Below, piece by piece: positions 34,106 through 44,218 of a stretch of DNA of 64,000 bases (positions are counted from its first letter, which is position 1; each line of letters begins with the position of its first letter). The translations under genes and the position numbers were made by a program. The DNA comes from Fragum whitleyi. Lineage: Eukaryota > Mollusca > Bivalvia > Cardiida > Cardiidae. Location: the NCBI GenBank assembly GCA_948146395.1, contig OX411556.1, positions 31,856,056 to 31,920,055 on the forward strand, read 5' to 3'. The notes beneath the pieces were generated by a model. The model saw nothing but the letters and a program-made list of their open reading frames with translations. It did no database searches and was not told the origin of the DNA.

Positions 34106-34448
34106 TTGCTAAAACTTGTACTCCTATAAAAGGACAGCAATGGATGAAACCATTAATATCTGTTTTTGTTTTTCTTTATTCAATCATTGTAATGGATAGA
34201 TAAACATAATTATTCTTTAGTCCTACTCTTTTGATAAAAAGATTTTAAAGAATTTTTAAAATCATAATTATCATTATTATTATTATTGTGAGGAATTTTG
34301 TTAGAAAGTAATTTATTTTGCGAGATATATTTGTAATTATGTAAATACCTTTATCCAAGAGCATGACTGTAGACGTTATGTCTAGAAGTGAGGAATCCAA
34401 TGTGAGAATAATGCAGAAATTTTGGCATGATTCGTGGTTATTTTTACA
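34106..34448. other. Unannotated AT-rich stretch
   Basis: A short TTA/TAT run lies near 34270-34288. Nothing else is recognised. Confidence 0.5.
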
Positions 34449-34562
34449 GAGTGGTATTCTAATTGGTGAAAGTTATTGAAACGTTTCAATAGATCTCTAG
34501 GGACCCGGAAAACCAACTATGTCTGGCTTTCTATATTCGAACACACCTGCCCTTGGTGTAAT
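34449..34562 (+). repeat. Family Q dispersed repeat, copy 1
   Basis: ATAGATCTCTAGGGACCCGG and TTCGAACACACCTG match 53376-53487 and, more weakly, 43010-43087. The order is constant: CATCC or ATCTC, then GAGAC-CAGAAA, then a TATTT block, then AATACACCTGTC. Confidence 0.55.
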
Positions 34563-34597
34563 ACAGAAAATATTGGCAGATAATAGTAAAAAAAAAA

Positions 34598-35034
34598 CTT
34601 CGTGAAATTGCCACTAATTCTGATCAAAAACATTCTAGATCTCTCACTTAGCGCTCCATTCATTCATTCCAGACACCCACTCGAATTGATCAAAAACGCT
34701 CCAAAATCTTAAGAAATCATTTCGAAATCCGACTAAGACGATCAACATTTTATTCAAACCGATCAAAGTGTTCTGCAATTTCATTGGCTGGTTTGGAATT
34801 TAAGGTGTCTAAATTAGTCCATGAAGACACAATAATGAAAATGACGTATACTGTGTTAAAGGGAGCTAATAAATATAGCTAATTTTGTTTATCTTGAACA
34901 GAATTAGCGATTTTATTTTTTTTTTGCCTCCCTTGAATTTCTCTCAAAACTCGCTCCATACACTAATTCAACTTTATTCGTATTTCATTCCAAAATCATT
35001 CATCTTGTCAATTTCACGGCTGTTCTTAAATGTA
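34598..35034 (-). mobile_element. Family A MITE, near full length
   Basis: Left end reduced to TTCGTGAAATTGCC, long arm complete, hairpin TTTTGTTTATCTTGAACAGA near 34885-34905, right end GTCAATTTCACGGCTGTTC.. TGTA. The segment GCAATTTCATTGGCTGG resembles sequence at 51345-51400. Confidence 0.85.
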
Positions 35035-35210
35035 CTGTTAAGAAGATCGTATTAATACCAAAACAATTTTGGAATGAATTCGGTTTGAAGTTGAATCGGA
35101 GTGGGATAAGCTAGTTTCGAATGATTCCGAAGAGATGGAAACGACTAGGCCTATCGCTAATTTTGTTCATTTTGAACGAAATCAACTTTAGTTTATTACC
35201 ATCCGTTAAT
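35035..35210 (+). mobile_element. Family A fragment, short arm and hairpin
   Basis: Begins CTGTTAAGAAGATCGTATTA directly at the end of the previous copy, with GGAATGAATTCGG, then TTTTGTTCATTTTGAACGAA. The long arm is missing. Confidence 0.6.
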
Positions 35211-35338
35211 CACACGTACATGTAAAGATGGCTCATGACGTTGACAGTCCTATCGGGCATTTCAACATTTAATCATGTCAATGAAGCAATGAAATATTTA
35301 AATCGTTATTAGCAATTCAATTCATTATTTTAATATCC

Positions 35339-35738
35339 AACATTTAACAACATCGTAAAATTGAAAATATTAATGATTTTGGAAAGATTTTTGGAATGAA
35401 ATCGAGTGAATGTGTGGAGCGAGTTTTGAGTGAATTTAATGAGAGGTAAACGCAAATTTTGTCCATATTCACTACCTCCCTTATATTCAGTTAAATGTGA
35501 ATAGCTTCCTATTCCTTCAAAAACCTATCAGACGTTTACATTTTCAATTATGTCAGTGAAATTGCGTTTTTTTTTTTAATATTGTTTCAATGTAGTTGTT
35601 GATTGTATCTTTTTTGGTCAGTTTGGAGCATTTATGATCGATTTGAGGGAGTGTTTGGAATTTTGAATGGAGCGTTGGGGGTGACTTAGAAAGCTTTTGA
35701 TTGAGATAAAAGTCAATTTCACGATGTAACTCACAGTA
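35339..35738 (+). mobile_element. Family A MITE, near full length
   Basis: Left end ATTTAACAACATCGTAAAAT, short arm with GTGTGGAGCGAGTTTTGAGT, a collapsed hairpin (GGTAAACGCAAATTTTGTCC then TCACTACCTCCC), full long arm, right end TCAATTTCACGATGTAACTC and ACAGTA. Confidence 0.85.
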
Positions 35739-35891
35739 ATATCATATGATATTTTTGCCATAGTACAAATTTCACAAAATATATAATTGATGCACTTCAA
35801 GCTAATAACCTTTGAACGTATAACAAAAAATTAAGAAATAAAAAAAAAATAGAAAATTAACAAGAAAAACTTAAAAAAAATAAAGGGTTGT

Positions 35892-36018
35892 TGCGATTTC
35901 GGAGCGTTTTTAAATGATTTGAATGAGTATTTGGAAATGCCTTGAACTGAGCACCGGAAGAGCGATTTAGAATGGTTTTGAGTCGATCGGATGTCATTTG
36001 CTCGATGTCTAAACTGTA
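35892..36018 (+). mobile_element. Family A fragment, long arm only
   Basis: TTTCGGAGCGTTTTTAAATG, GAGCGATTTAGAATGG, GATCGGATGTCATTTGCTCG, end TCTAAACTGTA. Confidence 0.7.
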
Positions 36019-36162
36019 CAAAGGAATGTTGGAATTTTACAAACAAGTTTTTTATCAAAGACATTTGACGGAGATGGATGGCATTTTTCGAATGATGAAA
36101 AGTCGATGTTCTGATTCGGAGATTTCATGTTCTCAAGTTTCGATTAATTTTTGCACTTTCTC

Positions 36163-36187
36163 AGAGAGAGAGAGAGAGAGAGAGGGG
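36163..36187 (+). repeat. GA dinucleotide microsatellite
   Basis: About 12 GA units followed by GGGGG. Confidence 0.9.
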
Positions 36188-36380
36188 GAAAAAGGTTTTT
36201 GTACCGATTTAATTCTTTAGACGTCAAATCTTATAGATAAATGTTTTTGTTATGCATTTTGATAGATAATATAAAAGATATTTCAGCAGATAATATTTCA
36301 TGTGAAAATATGGCCATATGTGTTCAAGTGCGAAAATTGTAGACTAGTCAGAAAGCTTGAGGTGTACAGTGTCGATGTAA

Positions 36381-36440
36381 TTCAAAAATCTCGTAACCAC
36401 AGCTTGATTAAAGCTGTTGATGCGAGGTTTTGGAATTGCA
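36381..36440. repeat. Family M hairpin, copy 1
   Basis: AAAATCTCGTAACCACAGCT, TGATTA, AAGCTGTTGATGCGAGGTTT form an imperfect stem. Related hairpins lie at 36767, 39507 and 53159. Confidence 0.6.
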
Positions 36441-36524
36441 AAGATGACAGGCTACCCAAGGACGCCCCTCTTTCAAGATAGGTTTTCTAAATCTTAAATG
36501 ATCATGATTTTTATCCCTTTTTTT

Positions 36525-36539
36525 GGGGGGGGGGGGGGG
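36525..36539 (+). repeat. Homopolymer G, about 15 bases
   Basis: Follows a T-rich stretch. It could form a G-quadruplex. Confidence 0.9.
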
Positions 36540-36766
36540 TTGGTTTATCGTTGACGGTTTAAAATAATGTCGTATCTACAGCGAATTCAAGATTCTTATT
36601 TTTGTAACTGCTACAACTACAAAAAGGTGTAACTAAGACTTTGAAATCTATACGCACTCAGAAGGCGACAACTTAAGAAAATATAGTATAAAGGCGATAT
36701 GAAGACAGTGACAAAAGTTAAATGCCCTCCGTCCCCTCCCTTTTATGATTTGAACATTGGTGAGTG

Positions 36767-36831
36767 ATCGAAACATCGTAACTACAGCTTAAATAAGCTG
36801 TAGTTTCGAGGTTGTGGTCATTCATCAGTGA
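36767..36831. repeat. Family M hairpin, copy 2
   Basis: GATCGAAACATCGTAACTAC, AGCTTAAATAAGCT and GTAGTTTCGAGGTTGTGGTC. The AGCTTAAATAAGCT centre is a perfect palindrome apart from the middle. Confidence 0.65.
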
Positions 36832-37223
36832 TGTTTTTCATTTGAGGATTATTTCTTTGCGTTGATTGCGTAATGGGAGTTACCCCCTGCTACATATACA
36901 TGTATATAGATTCGCAGCAATTGAGTTTTCTCTCTTTTAGTGCCATGTACGTGAAACCACAATCTTCTCATCTTTTAACATGAAATTAGAATTATACATC
37001 ATAGCCAGAGAGTTCTATATATTATTCACGCTTGGGAGTTTTGATTGCTTATCTGATATTAGGTACTACATATGGTTATATATTTAAAGTATAAAAGTGA
37101 TTATACCCTTGACGTAAATTCTGTAAATATTTATACGGTTCACTGATAAGCCACCGTGATGCTGTCTAGGTGGTATTTCATTATCACATGTTTCAACTAA
37201 ACAGACCAAGATATTGTTGATTT

Positions 37224-37657
37224 TACTGTTAGAAACTTCGTGAAAATAACACCCAATCCGATTAAAACCACACTAAATCGCTCACTCAGCCCTTCGTTTA
37301 TTTATTCATACATTCATTCATCCGTTCGTTCGTTCATTCATTCATTCATTCATTCATTCATTCATTCATTCATTCATTCATTCATTCATTCATTCATTCA
37401 TTCATTCATTCGAATGAATAGAAAGAATCGCGATTTCATTGACATAATTGAAATTGTATGCTGTTTAAAGAACTTGTATACATATGTTATAAAAGGTATT
37501 GAATATATATTGCTAATTTTGTTCTTCCTGATCAAAATTAGCGGTATTGGGCTACCTTTAATTTCACTCAAAACTGACTCATCACACTCATTCGATTTCA
37601 TTCAAAAATCACTACAAAATCATTCAATATGTCAATTCCATGAAGTTGTTAACTGTA
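37224..37657 (-). mobile_element. Family A MITE in tandem unit 1, TTCA expanded
   Basis: Left end TACTGTTAGAAACTTCGTGA, right end GTCAATTCCATGAAGTTGTT and AACTGTA. The hairpin core is TTTTGTTCTTCCTGATCAAAA. The 146-codon plus-strand frame here is mostly repeated SFIH from the microsatellite and is not a gene. Confidence 0.85.
37303..37413 (+). repeat. TTCA microsatellite, tandem unit 1
   Basis: About 25 units, with CATCCGTTCGTTCG interruptions on the left. Confidence 0.9.
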
Positions 37658-38014
37658 CCTACAGCTCATTCAAGCAATAGATACGTCTTTTTACTTGCAA
37701 AATTAAGATGACTTCACAATGAGTTTTCAGTCTAGCCTAAAACAATGAAACCACCGTTTTCCTAACCTTTAATATGAAATCAGAGTTAAACATCATAGCC
37801 TGAGATTTCGATATCATTCAAGTTCGGGAGTTTGGGTTGCTTATCTGATATTAGGTACTACATATGTTTATATGTTTAAAGTATAAAAGTGATAATACCC
37901 TTGACGTAAATTCTGTAAATATTTATACGGTTCACTGATAACCCACCGTGATGCCGTCTAGGTGGTATTTCATTATCACATGTTTCAACTTAACAGCCAA
38001 GATATTGTTGATTT

Positions 38015-38437
38015 TACAGTTATGAACTTCGTGAAAAAGACGCTCAATCCGATTAAAACCACACTAAATCGCTCACTCAGCCCTTCATTCATTCATTCAT
38101 TCATTCATTCATTCATTCATTCATTCATTATTCATTCATTCATTCATTCACTCATTCACTCATTCGATTTCATTCATTCATTCATTCATTCGAATAAATA
38201 GAAAGAATCGCGATTTCACTGACATAAATGAAATTGTAAGCTGTTTAAAGAACTTGTATACATATGTTATGAAAGGGATTTAATAGATATTGCTAATTCT
38301 TCCTGATCAAAATTAGCGGTATTGGGCTACCTTCCCTTTAATTTCACTCAAAACTGACTCATCACACTCATTCGATTTCATTCAAAAATCACTACAAAAT
38401 CATTCAATAAGTCAATTCCATGAAGTTGTTAACTGTA
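38015..38437 (-). mobile_element. Family A MITE in tandem unit 2, TTCA expanded
   Basis: Same ends as unit 1 (TACAGTTATGAACTTCGTGA; CATGAAGTTGTTAACTGTA). The left half of the hairpin core has lost TTTTGTT, leaving CTAATTCTTCCTGATCAAAA. Confidence 0.85.
38085..38194 (+). repeat. TTCA microsatellite, tandem unit 2
   Basis: Interrupted by ATTATTCATT, ACTCATTCACTC and GATTTCATT. Confidence 0.9.
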
Positions 38438-38875
38438 CCTACAGCTCATTCAAGCAATAGATACGACTTTTTACTTGCAAAATAAAGATGACTTCAGACC
38501 AATGAGTTTTCAACCTAGCCTAAAACAATGAAACCACCATTTTCATATCCTTTAACATGAAATCAGAGTTATACGTCATAGCCTGTTTGTTCTATATCAT
38601 TCACGTTTGGGAGTTTGGGTTGCTTATCTGATATTAGGTACTACATATGTTTATATGTTTAAAGTATAAAAGTGATAATACCCTTGACGTAAATTCTGTA
38701 AATATTTATACGGTTCACTGATAAGCCACCGTGGTGCCGTCTTGGTGGTATTTCATTATCACATGTTTCAACTAAACAGGCCAAGATATTGTTGATTTTA
38801 CAGTTAGAAGCTTCGTAAAAATGACGCTCAATCCAATTAAAACCACAATAAATCGCTCACTCAGCCCTCCGTTAA

Positions 38876-38965
38876 TTCATTCATTCATTCATTCATTCAT
38901 TCATTCATTCATTCATTCATTCATTCATTCATTCATTCAATAATTCATTCATTCATTTATTCGTT
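38876..38965 (+). repeat. TTCA microsatellite, tandem unit 3
   Basis: About 16 clean units, then AATAATTCATT and a shorter run. Confidence 0.9.
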
Positions 38966-39050
38966 CATTCGTCACAACCATTCAAACAACTCAAAAAAAC
39001 GCCCCAAAATCACTAAATAAAATAAAGCTTAACATCTACATTCAAATCGC

Positions 39051-39069
39051 GGGGGGGGGGGGGGGGGGG
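39051..39069 (+). repeat. Homopolymer G, about 19 bases
   Basis: Replaces the A-rich part of the family A long arm between TTCAAATCGC and ATCCACGATTTCACTG. Confidence 0.9.
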
Positions 39070-39340
39070 ATCCACGATTTCACTGACGTTCTTAAATTTC
39101 GAAGCGGCTGATTGGTTCTTGATAGACACCAATATATTTATAAAACTTTTATTGATATTTTATTAAAGGGGTGTAAAAAATATCACTAATTTTGTTTATC
39201 TTGAACAAAATTAATGATATTGTATTACTCCCCTTTAAATATATTCAAAACTTGCTCATCACAGTCATTTTCAGTTTCGTCCAAAAAATCTTTCTAAAAA
39301 TCATCCCGAAAGCATTCGCCTAGTCGATTGCATGATTCAC

Positions 39341-39368
39341 TGACTTTTGTTTGTTTGTTTTTTTGATC

Positions 39369-39406
<38 letters not shown>

Positions 39407-39716
39407 CATTATAACATGTTTCTGTTGTAGCGGCCGAGATACATGTATTGATTATTTCATTTTTTAAGTGATGAATCGAAATATGAATAAGTACTTATAC
39501 ATATTTCATCGGGAAGCGACCAAAATATCGTAGCTACAGCTGTAAAAATAAAGCCGTAGTTATGACGTAAACGATACATTTACCAATCTTTCATTGCAAG
39601 AACACAATTGTACAAAGTGAAATTATGGGTATAGAATGCAATATGTTTTTTGGGCAAAAGACCTAATCCTTTAAAGTAAAGAAGAGCGATTGTCTGATAA
39701 TTGACTAGAAAAAATA
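39341..39716. other. T-rich stretch with one palindrome
   Basis: A T run at 39370-39406 (about 37 bases) and a family M hairpin at 39507-39570. Nothing else is recognised. Confidence 0.6.
39507..39570. repeat. Family M hairpin, copy 3
   Basis: CATCGGGAAGCGACCAAAAT, ATCGTAGCTACAGCT and GCCGTAGTTATGACG form a worn stem. The left flank ATTTCATCGG is shared with 53153. Confidence 0.55.
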
Positions 39717-40270
39717 TACAGCTAGTTACATCGTGAAATTGGCATTCACATCATTCAAAACCATTCTAAATCACTCACTCAGCGATCCATTCATTTATTC
39801 CAAACTCTCACTCAAACTATTCAAAAGGGCTCAGACCCATTTGGTATAAACCTATTTATTTTACATCGATTGGGAAACAAGTTCTTGCAACTTAGATTAA
39901 TCCCTCTCGATTCTGCTCCCTGGAAAATTCACCAGTTCTCGCGCTAAAAACCCATTGAAAAATATAGAATCAACCACGTCATTCAAAATAAAATTGGATA
40001 GAGAAAAATCGCGATTTCACTGACATAATTAAAATTGTAAACGTCTAACGGGTTCTTGAAGAAATAGGAATTGTCTATAGAATTTGTATGAATCTTTTAC
40101 GAAATTGAGGTGATCAAATCGCTAATTTTGTTCATCCTGAACAAAATATGCGATTTTGGATAACCTCTCATTAAATTCACCCAAAACTCGCCCCACAAAC
40201 TCATTCAATTTCATTCCTTAATCATTCCAAAGTCATTCACCTTGTCAATATCGCGATTTTGACAACTGTA
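39717..40270 (-). mobile_element. Family A MITE carrying a 108-bp insertion
   Basis: Ends TACAGCTAGTTACATCGTGA and GTCAATATCGCGATTTTGAC, AACTGTA. The hairpin at about 40110-40170 has core TTTTGTTCATCCTGAACAAAA. The long arm is interrupted at 39842-39949 inside AAACCCATTGAAAAATATAG. Without the insertion it is full length. Confidence 0.9.
39842..39949. mobile_element. Short insertion flanked by ACCCATT duplications
   Basis: ACCCATT stands at 39835-39841 and 39950-39956, while uninterrupted family A copies have it once. The insert starts TGGTATAAACCTATTTATTT, contains TTAATCCCTCTCGATTCTGC and ends GCGCTAAAA. A 7-bp duplication and an A-rich end fit a short SINE-like retroposon, though its orientation and class are not certain. 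Confidence 0.75.
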
Positions 40271-40375
40271 CAAGTACACTTTTGAAAGAGAAAAACGACA
40301 CTTGTCTTTTTGTCTTACGTCATTAAAAGTAGTTTTAAATTCTAGAAATGAGAACTACCCGAGGGAGAAAAATCT

Positions 40376-40532
40376 GTCGTCTAGACCGGTATTCTGTTTA
40401 TACCAGAGTAACAAGATGTAATGACAGGATAGATTAAGAACCATTGTAAGCAGAAAATACTTAATCTCCAGTCATTATCCTTAGACATTTTCTTTCGTCT
40501 TTGAGGTGAATTCTGTTTTATGTTGAATTGAA
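40376..40532 (+). repeat. Family P duplicated block, copy 1
   Basis: GTCTAGACCGGTATTCTG, AAGATGTAATGACA, AGCAGAAAATACTTAATC, GTCATTAT..TTAGACAT and TTTCGTCTTTGAGGTGAATT match 52190-52346 in order at about 75-80 percent by eye. Confidence 0.6.
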
Positions 40533-41943
40533 AGATGTGCTATCATCGGCTACAGTAAATAGAGGTATTTCACGTAATTATCTCCCTTGCGTACTCTTTA
40601 GTCACACTGACATAACAATGCAAACGAGGGGGCATCCTTCTTTTCCCTACTCTTTATTTCATTGAAATTTATCCGAATAAATCAGTCGATTACAACTATT
40701 AATAAAATAGATCATCAAACTTTTATAATTCAAAACAATACTTAAATGTCATTAGAAAATACTTAGACCACTTTTAGGAATTTTTATTTTTGAACAATGA
40801 AAAAAGCGACGTTTGATTTTAGTTGTGTGGAAATTGCAGAGATAAATCTTCAGTGTTTTTCTACTTGATGAATTTATAATTTTTGGTCGAAACAGATATC
40901 CTTAACTAAAAATCTACCGTTTTGAGAAAATACTTTGATATGATAGTTTATTTGGATTGCTTTCATTTTATTTTGACTATTCATTTTCATTAATTTAATA
41001 CTAGTAATTGCATGTTTGTGCGCCACAACTTGTCGATCGTAATTAATTAACTAAAAATTACAAAAAAATAATATTAATCAAAATAAAGAGATAATAAAAA
41101 AAACAAACAACAAAAACGATAGAAGATAGAATGTAATTTCGACACATGTTTATATTTTTACTCTAACGAAAAATAAAAAAGCGATAACATATCGAGAGAT
41201 AAAGATGATGTGAAAAGGGGAGAAATAATTCAATCGCAGGTTTATTATTACGAGTTGCTATTTCATTTTGTTATTGATTCAAATTTAAAAAAAAATACTT
41301 ATATTGGGAAGGGCTTTTAAATACATTGGAAACGTGCATTTCACTGTTTCGAAATTAATGATTTTGTATATTGTAGTACTAAGTTTATCCTTCTTTTCGC
41401 GCAGCCTTTTTTTTAACACTCACCTCTTACGAATCCAATTAAATTTCCAAATTCATGAATTATTGAACGCACATAAATACCTTTTATGAATATATCTTCA
41501 TCATGAAGATGTGATAGAAGTTAAATACGATTACGTAATACCATATGTCACATTGGACGCTTAATTGTCTCCAGTACAATGTTTATTTAGCGCACGTGTT
41601 GTAACTTATGACTGTGTTTTACCGCTCTTTGATCTGGAGTTTATGGTATATTGAAAAACCCTTTCTAAAATCAAAAACTCTCATGAAGATTAAAGTCAAC
41701 CCTACATGTTTTTTACACTTATGTTTTTTTCAAGCGATTTGAAAAACAACAGTGCTGCAAGGGACTTGTGCTAAAATATTTCAACGATTCTAATGGAGTA
41801 TTAGAAATATGGCCCCTATACGATAAATAACATTACTTAAACTAAGACAGGTCTTTCTGTGCTATTTACAAAATACGACGAATTTATCTATTTATTACAT
41901 GTATTATCATTTAATATTTCCTAAGTATGAATATTTCTTGTGC

Positions 41944-41976
<33 letters not shown>
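41944..41976 (+). repeat. AAC trinucleotide microsatellite
   Basis: About 11 CAA/AAC units. Confidence 0.9.
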
Positions 41977-42658
41977 AAAACGCTGTTGTAAAAAGATAAC
42001 ATGTTTAACAAAGAAATTTATATTGCTCGGTCAAAATATCACATAGGCTTACTTTTCCACAATCATGATCCACAAAGTGAAAGATCGTCAATGTGTTGGT
42101 TTCAGTTGCGCTCAACGGTTTATTTTTTTTATTATTATTATTACTTTTTTCTACAATACATTTCCTTGTCTCAGTGTGTTGATAACGATGTGATGGTAAA
42201 TATGTTCTATTCAAAGAAATTTATATAATACTATAAAAAGAAATAATTGAGTAGGCTACGTATTTTTCATTTTTAATGATATTGGAATTTTAATGAAAAG
42301 AGCAAAATAAATGAAAAGTTAGAATAAAAAAAGGGAATAATGTATGAGTAAAAATAATTCAGAGAAAACTTTGAAGCCAAAATTTAAAAAAGTCAGTATA
42401 ATAAAAAAAATCAAAATACTTCTTCATAGGTCAGGGACGCTAAATAGAGTGAGATAAACATACGTTAATCAAAAGCAAAAAATAATTAAAAAAAATGACT
42501 AAAAAGGCATGAAGTATTTAAGCATTTAAACTACATTCTAATTATGTGTAAAAATAACTTTGATATCGTTTGTAACGACTAGTATTTTGTGGTTTAAAAT
42601 ATACTATTTTACTATAAACTTTCATTGGACTAAAATGACATGCCCCCTCGTTTGTATA

Positions 42659-42692
42659 AGGGGCGGAGTCGAGAGATTTCCGCGCATGCGCA
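42659..42692. promoter_or_regulatory. Possible NRF1-type site with nearby GC box
   Basis: CGCGCATGCGCA at 42681-42692 fits the palindromic NRF-1 consensus YGCGCAYGCGCR exactly, and AGGGGCGGAG at 42659-42668 resembles an Sp1 GC box. The patch is CpG-rich in AT-rich surroundings. No exon is identified next to it, so promoter activity is inference. Confidence 0.3.
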
Positions 42693-42869
42693 GACTTATG
42701 TGAAATAGGTCTATTCATCATACTACATGAATAGGTTTTTTTCTCTAATATTTAACAAATAAATGTTGGATAAACATATCGCAATAAGTTGTTTCGGCAA
42801 TATACATGTATGATGTGTAAAATATATATATGGTGTCCTATCAACGTACAACCTCCATGTAATTGCATA

Positions 42870-43010
42870 GTGGTATATCTAATTGGGCGAATTTATCGAT
42901 TATCATTTACCTCCCTGGAAAATCTTTCAGAAATCGCTTATCACACTCATTCAATTTCATTCCGAAATCATTCTATTTGCCAATTTCACGATGTTCCTAC
43001 AGTAACTGTA
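42870..43010 (-). mobile_element. Family A fragment, hairpin half and short arm
   Basis: TTATCGATTATCATTTACCT, CATTCAATTTCATTCCGAAA, GCCAATTTCACGATGTTCC, AGTAACTGTA. The left part is missing. Confidence 0.75.
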
Positions 43011-43087
43011 TTTCTATTACAGAATGACATCCAGAGACTCAGAAATATGGATTTTGTAGTTTATTTCATATGAATACACCTGTCCAT
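43010..43087 (+). repeat. Family Q dispersed repeat, copy 2
   Basis: CCAGAGACTCAGAAATATGG, ATTTTGTAGTTTATTTCATA and TGAATACACCTGTCCATAAT match 53428-53487. It directly follows a family A fragment. Confidence 0.6.
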
Positions 43088-43308
43088 AATTCACTAAGAA
43101 GAAAGCATATATCGGATATTATATTGACGGCGAAATCGCGAATCTATTTTCAAATTTGCAACCACCAGAAGAAAGGAGAGAGTGGTTTACACGATGCAAA
43201 GAAAGTTTCCTTTTTGGCAGGCCTTTTAAGTCTTTTTCAACAAATAATTTTGCATAAATTGTTCGTTTTCATGTCGTTAAAGGCGACAAAATTTCTTGTA
43301 ATGACTTT

Positions 43309-43743
43309 TACGGTAAAGAACAATCGTGAAATTGACAAGGTGAATGATTTTGGAACGGTTTCTGAATGAAATTGGATGAGTCTTGGGAGTGAGATTTTAA
43401 TGAAATTAACGGGAGGTAATCCAATATAGCAAATTTCGTCCAGTTGGACGAAATTAGCGATTTTTTCATCCCCCATTATCAAAATCTTGTGTTTGAGTGG
43501 CTATACGGACCAATTAGACACTTTAAAAGCTACACCAACCAATTTAATCATAAAAGGAACTTTTTTATAAATTTAAAAGAAATATCGACCGTTTTAAAAG
43601 ATTTTAAAGTGTTTTGGTCGATTTCGGATTATTTTTTGAGTGATTAGAGTTAGTATTTGGCATGACTAATTGGAGTATGAGGTGAGTGATTTTGAATGGC
43701 TTTGATTGGAATGAAAGTCATTTTCGTCATGTTACCAACTGTA
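43309..43743 (+). mobile_element. Family A MITE, TTTCGTCC hairpin subfamily
   Basis: Left end TACGGTAAAGAACAATCGTG. The hairpin core TTTCGTCCAGTTGGACGAAA at about 43434-43453 is a perfect palindrome around AG-T. The long arm has CGACCGTTTTAAAAGATTTT in place of the usual block, and the right end is TTTCGTCATGTTACCAACTG then TA. Confidence 0.88.
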
Positions 43744-44218
43744 TTCAAGCGTTTTCAATCTTTCACCGTGCCACAATATACTTGAGAGACTGAAGAACTT
43801 ATCCAACAATCGAATTTCACGCAATTACTTGTCTTCCCGCAATTTCAGGAATGTTGACGTTGACTGACGCAATTAAAACAGGATAGCAGTATATTCGGAA
43901 ATCAGATAATGTCAAACGTATCCGTGTTATATTTGTAAGACGTAAATAAATGAGATAATAATCAATTATTGATGCCTTGACATTTTGATCGACAGATTTA
44001 CAAAGTATTTTAGGATAATTTGATAGTTTAACGGGAAATCTTCTGAAAATCTTACCTTTTGTTCAAAACTTTCCAGCTGGAAAGAGTCGGATATTGAGGG
44101 ACTCACCGCGAAACGTTTTCCAGCAAACACTTTCTATATGAACGCATCGCTTATTTTAGACTAGGATAAGACTCGACTCAGAACTAAACCCAGATTCAGA
44201 AAAATGATATCAGAAAAG
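43744..44218. other. Unannotated stretch
   Basis: No repeat or exon is recognised. Confidence 0.5.

Larger units (their letters stand above)
36188..36954. other. Unannotated stretch with two palindromes and a G run
   Basis: Holds family M hairpins at 36381-36440 and 36767-36831 and a run of about 15 G at 36525-36539. No gene is recognised. Confidence 0.5.
36955..39340 (+). repeat. Triple tandem duplication, unit about 785 bp
   Basis: The landmark GATAAGCCACCGTGATGC occurs at 37145, 37937 and 38720 (spacing 792 and 783). Each unit has a flank (ATCATAGCC, TTATCTGATATTAGGTACTA, ATAAAAGTGAT, GACGTAAATTCTGTAAATAT, GGTGGTATTTCATTATCACA) and one family A element with a TTCA array. Units 1 and 2 share the same right side. 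Unit 3 continues into different sequence. Confidence 0.9.
38799..39340 (-). mobile_element. Family A MITE in tandem unit 3, TTCA and G expanded
   Basis: Left end TACAGTTAGAAGCTTCG. Unlike units 1 and 2, the long arm keeps AACGCCCCAAAATCACTAAA and GATTTCACTGACG, with a 19-base G run at 39051-39069. The hairpin (TTTTGTTTATCTTGAACAAAA) is at about 39190-39210. The right end is worn (AGTCGATTGCATGATTCACT). Confidence 0.8.
40271..42640. other. Long AT-rich stretch
   Basis: Apart from the family P block (40376-40532) and the AAC microsatellite (41944-41976), no gene or repeat is recognised. Short frames near 41304 and 42001 are low-complexity. Confidence 0.5.

Noticed and set aside
37240..38201. 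Frames rich in SFIHSFIH
   Set aside because: Direct translation of TTCA microsatellites.
30700..38965. CRISPR-like regular repetition
   Set aside because: The repeats are uninterrupted tetranucleotides without spacers, inside MITEs in animal DNA.
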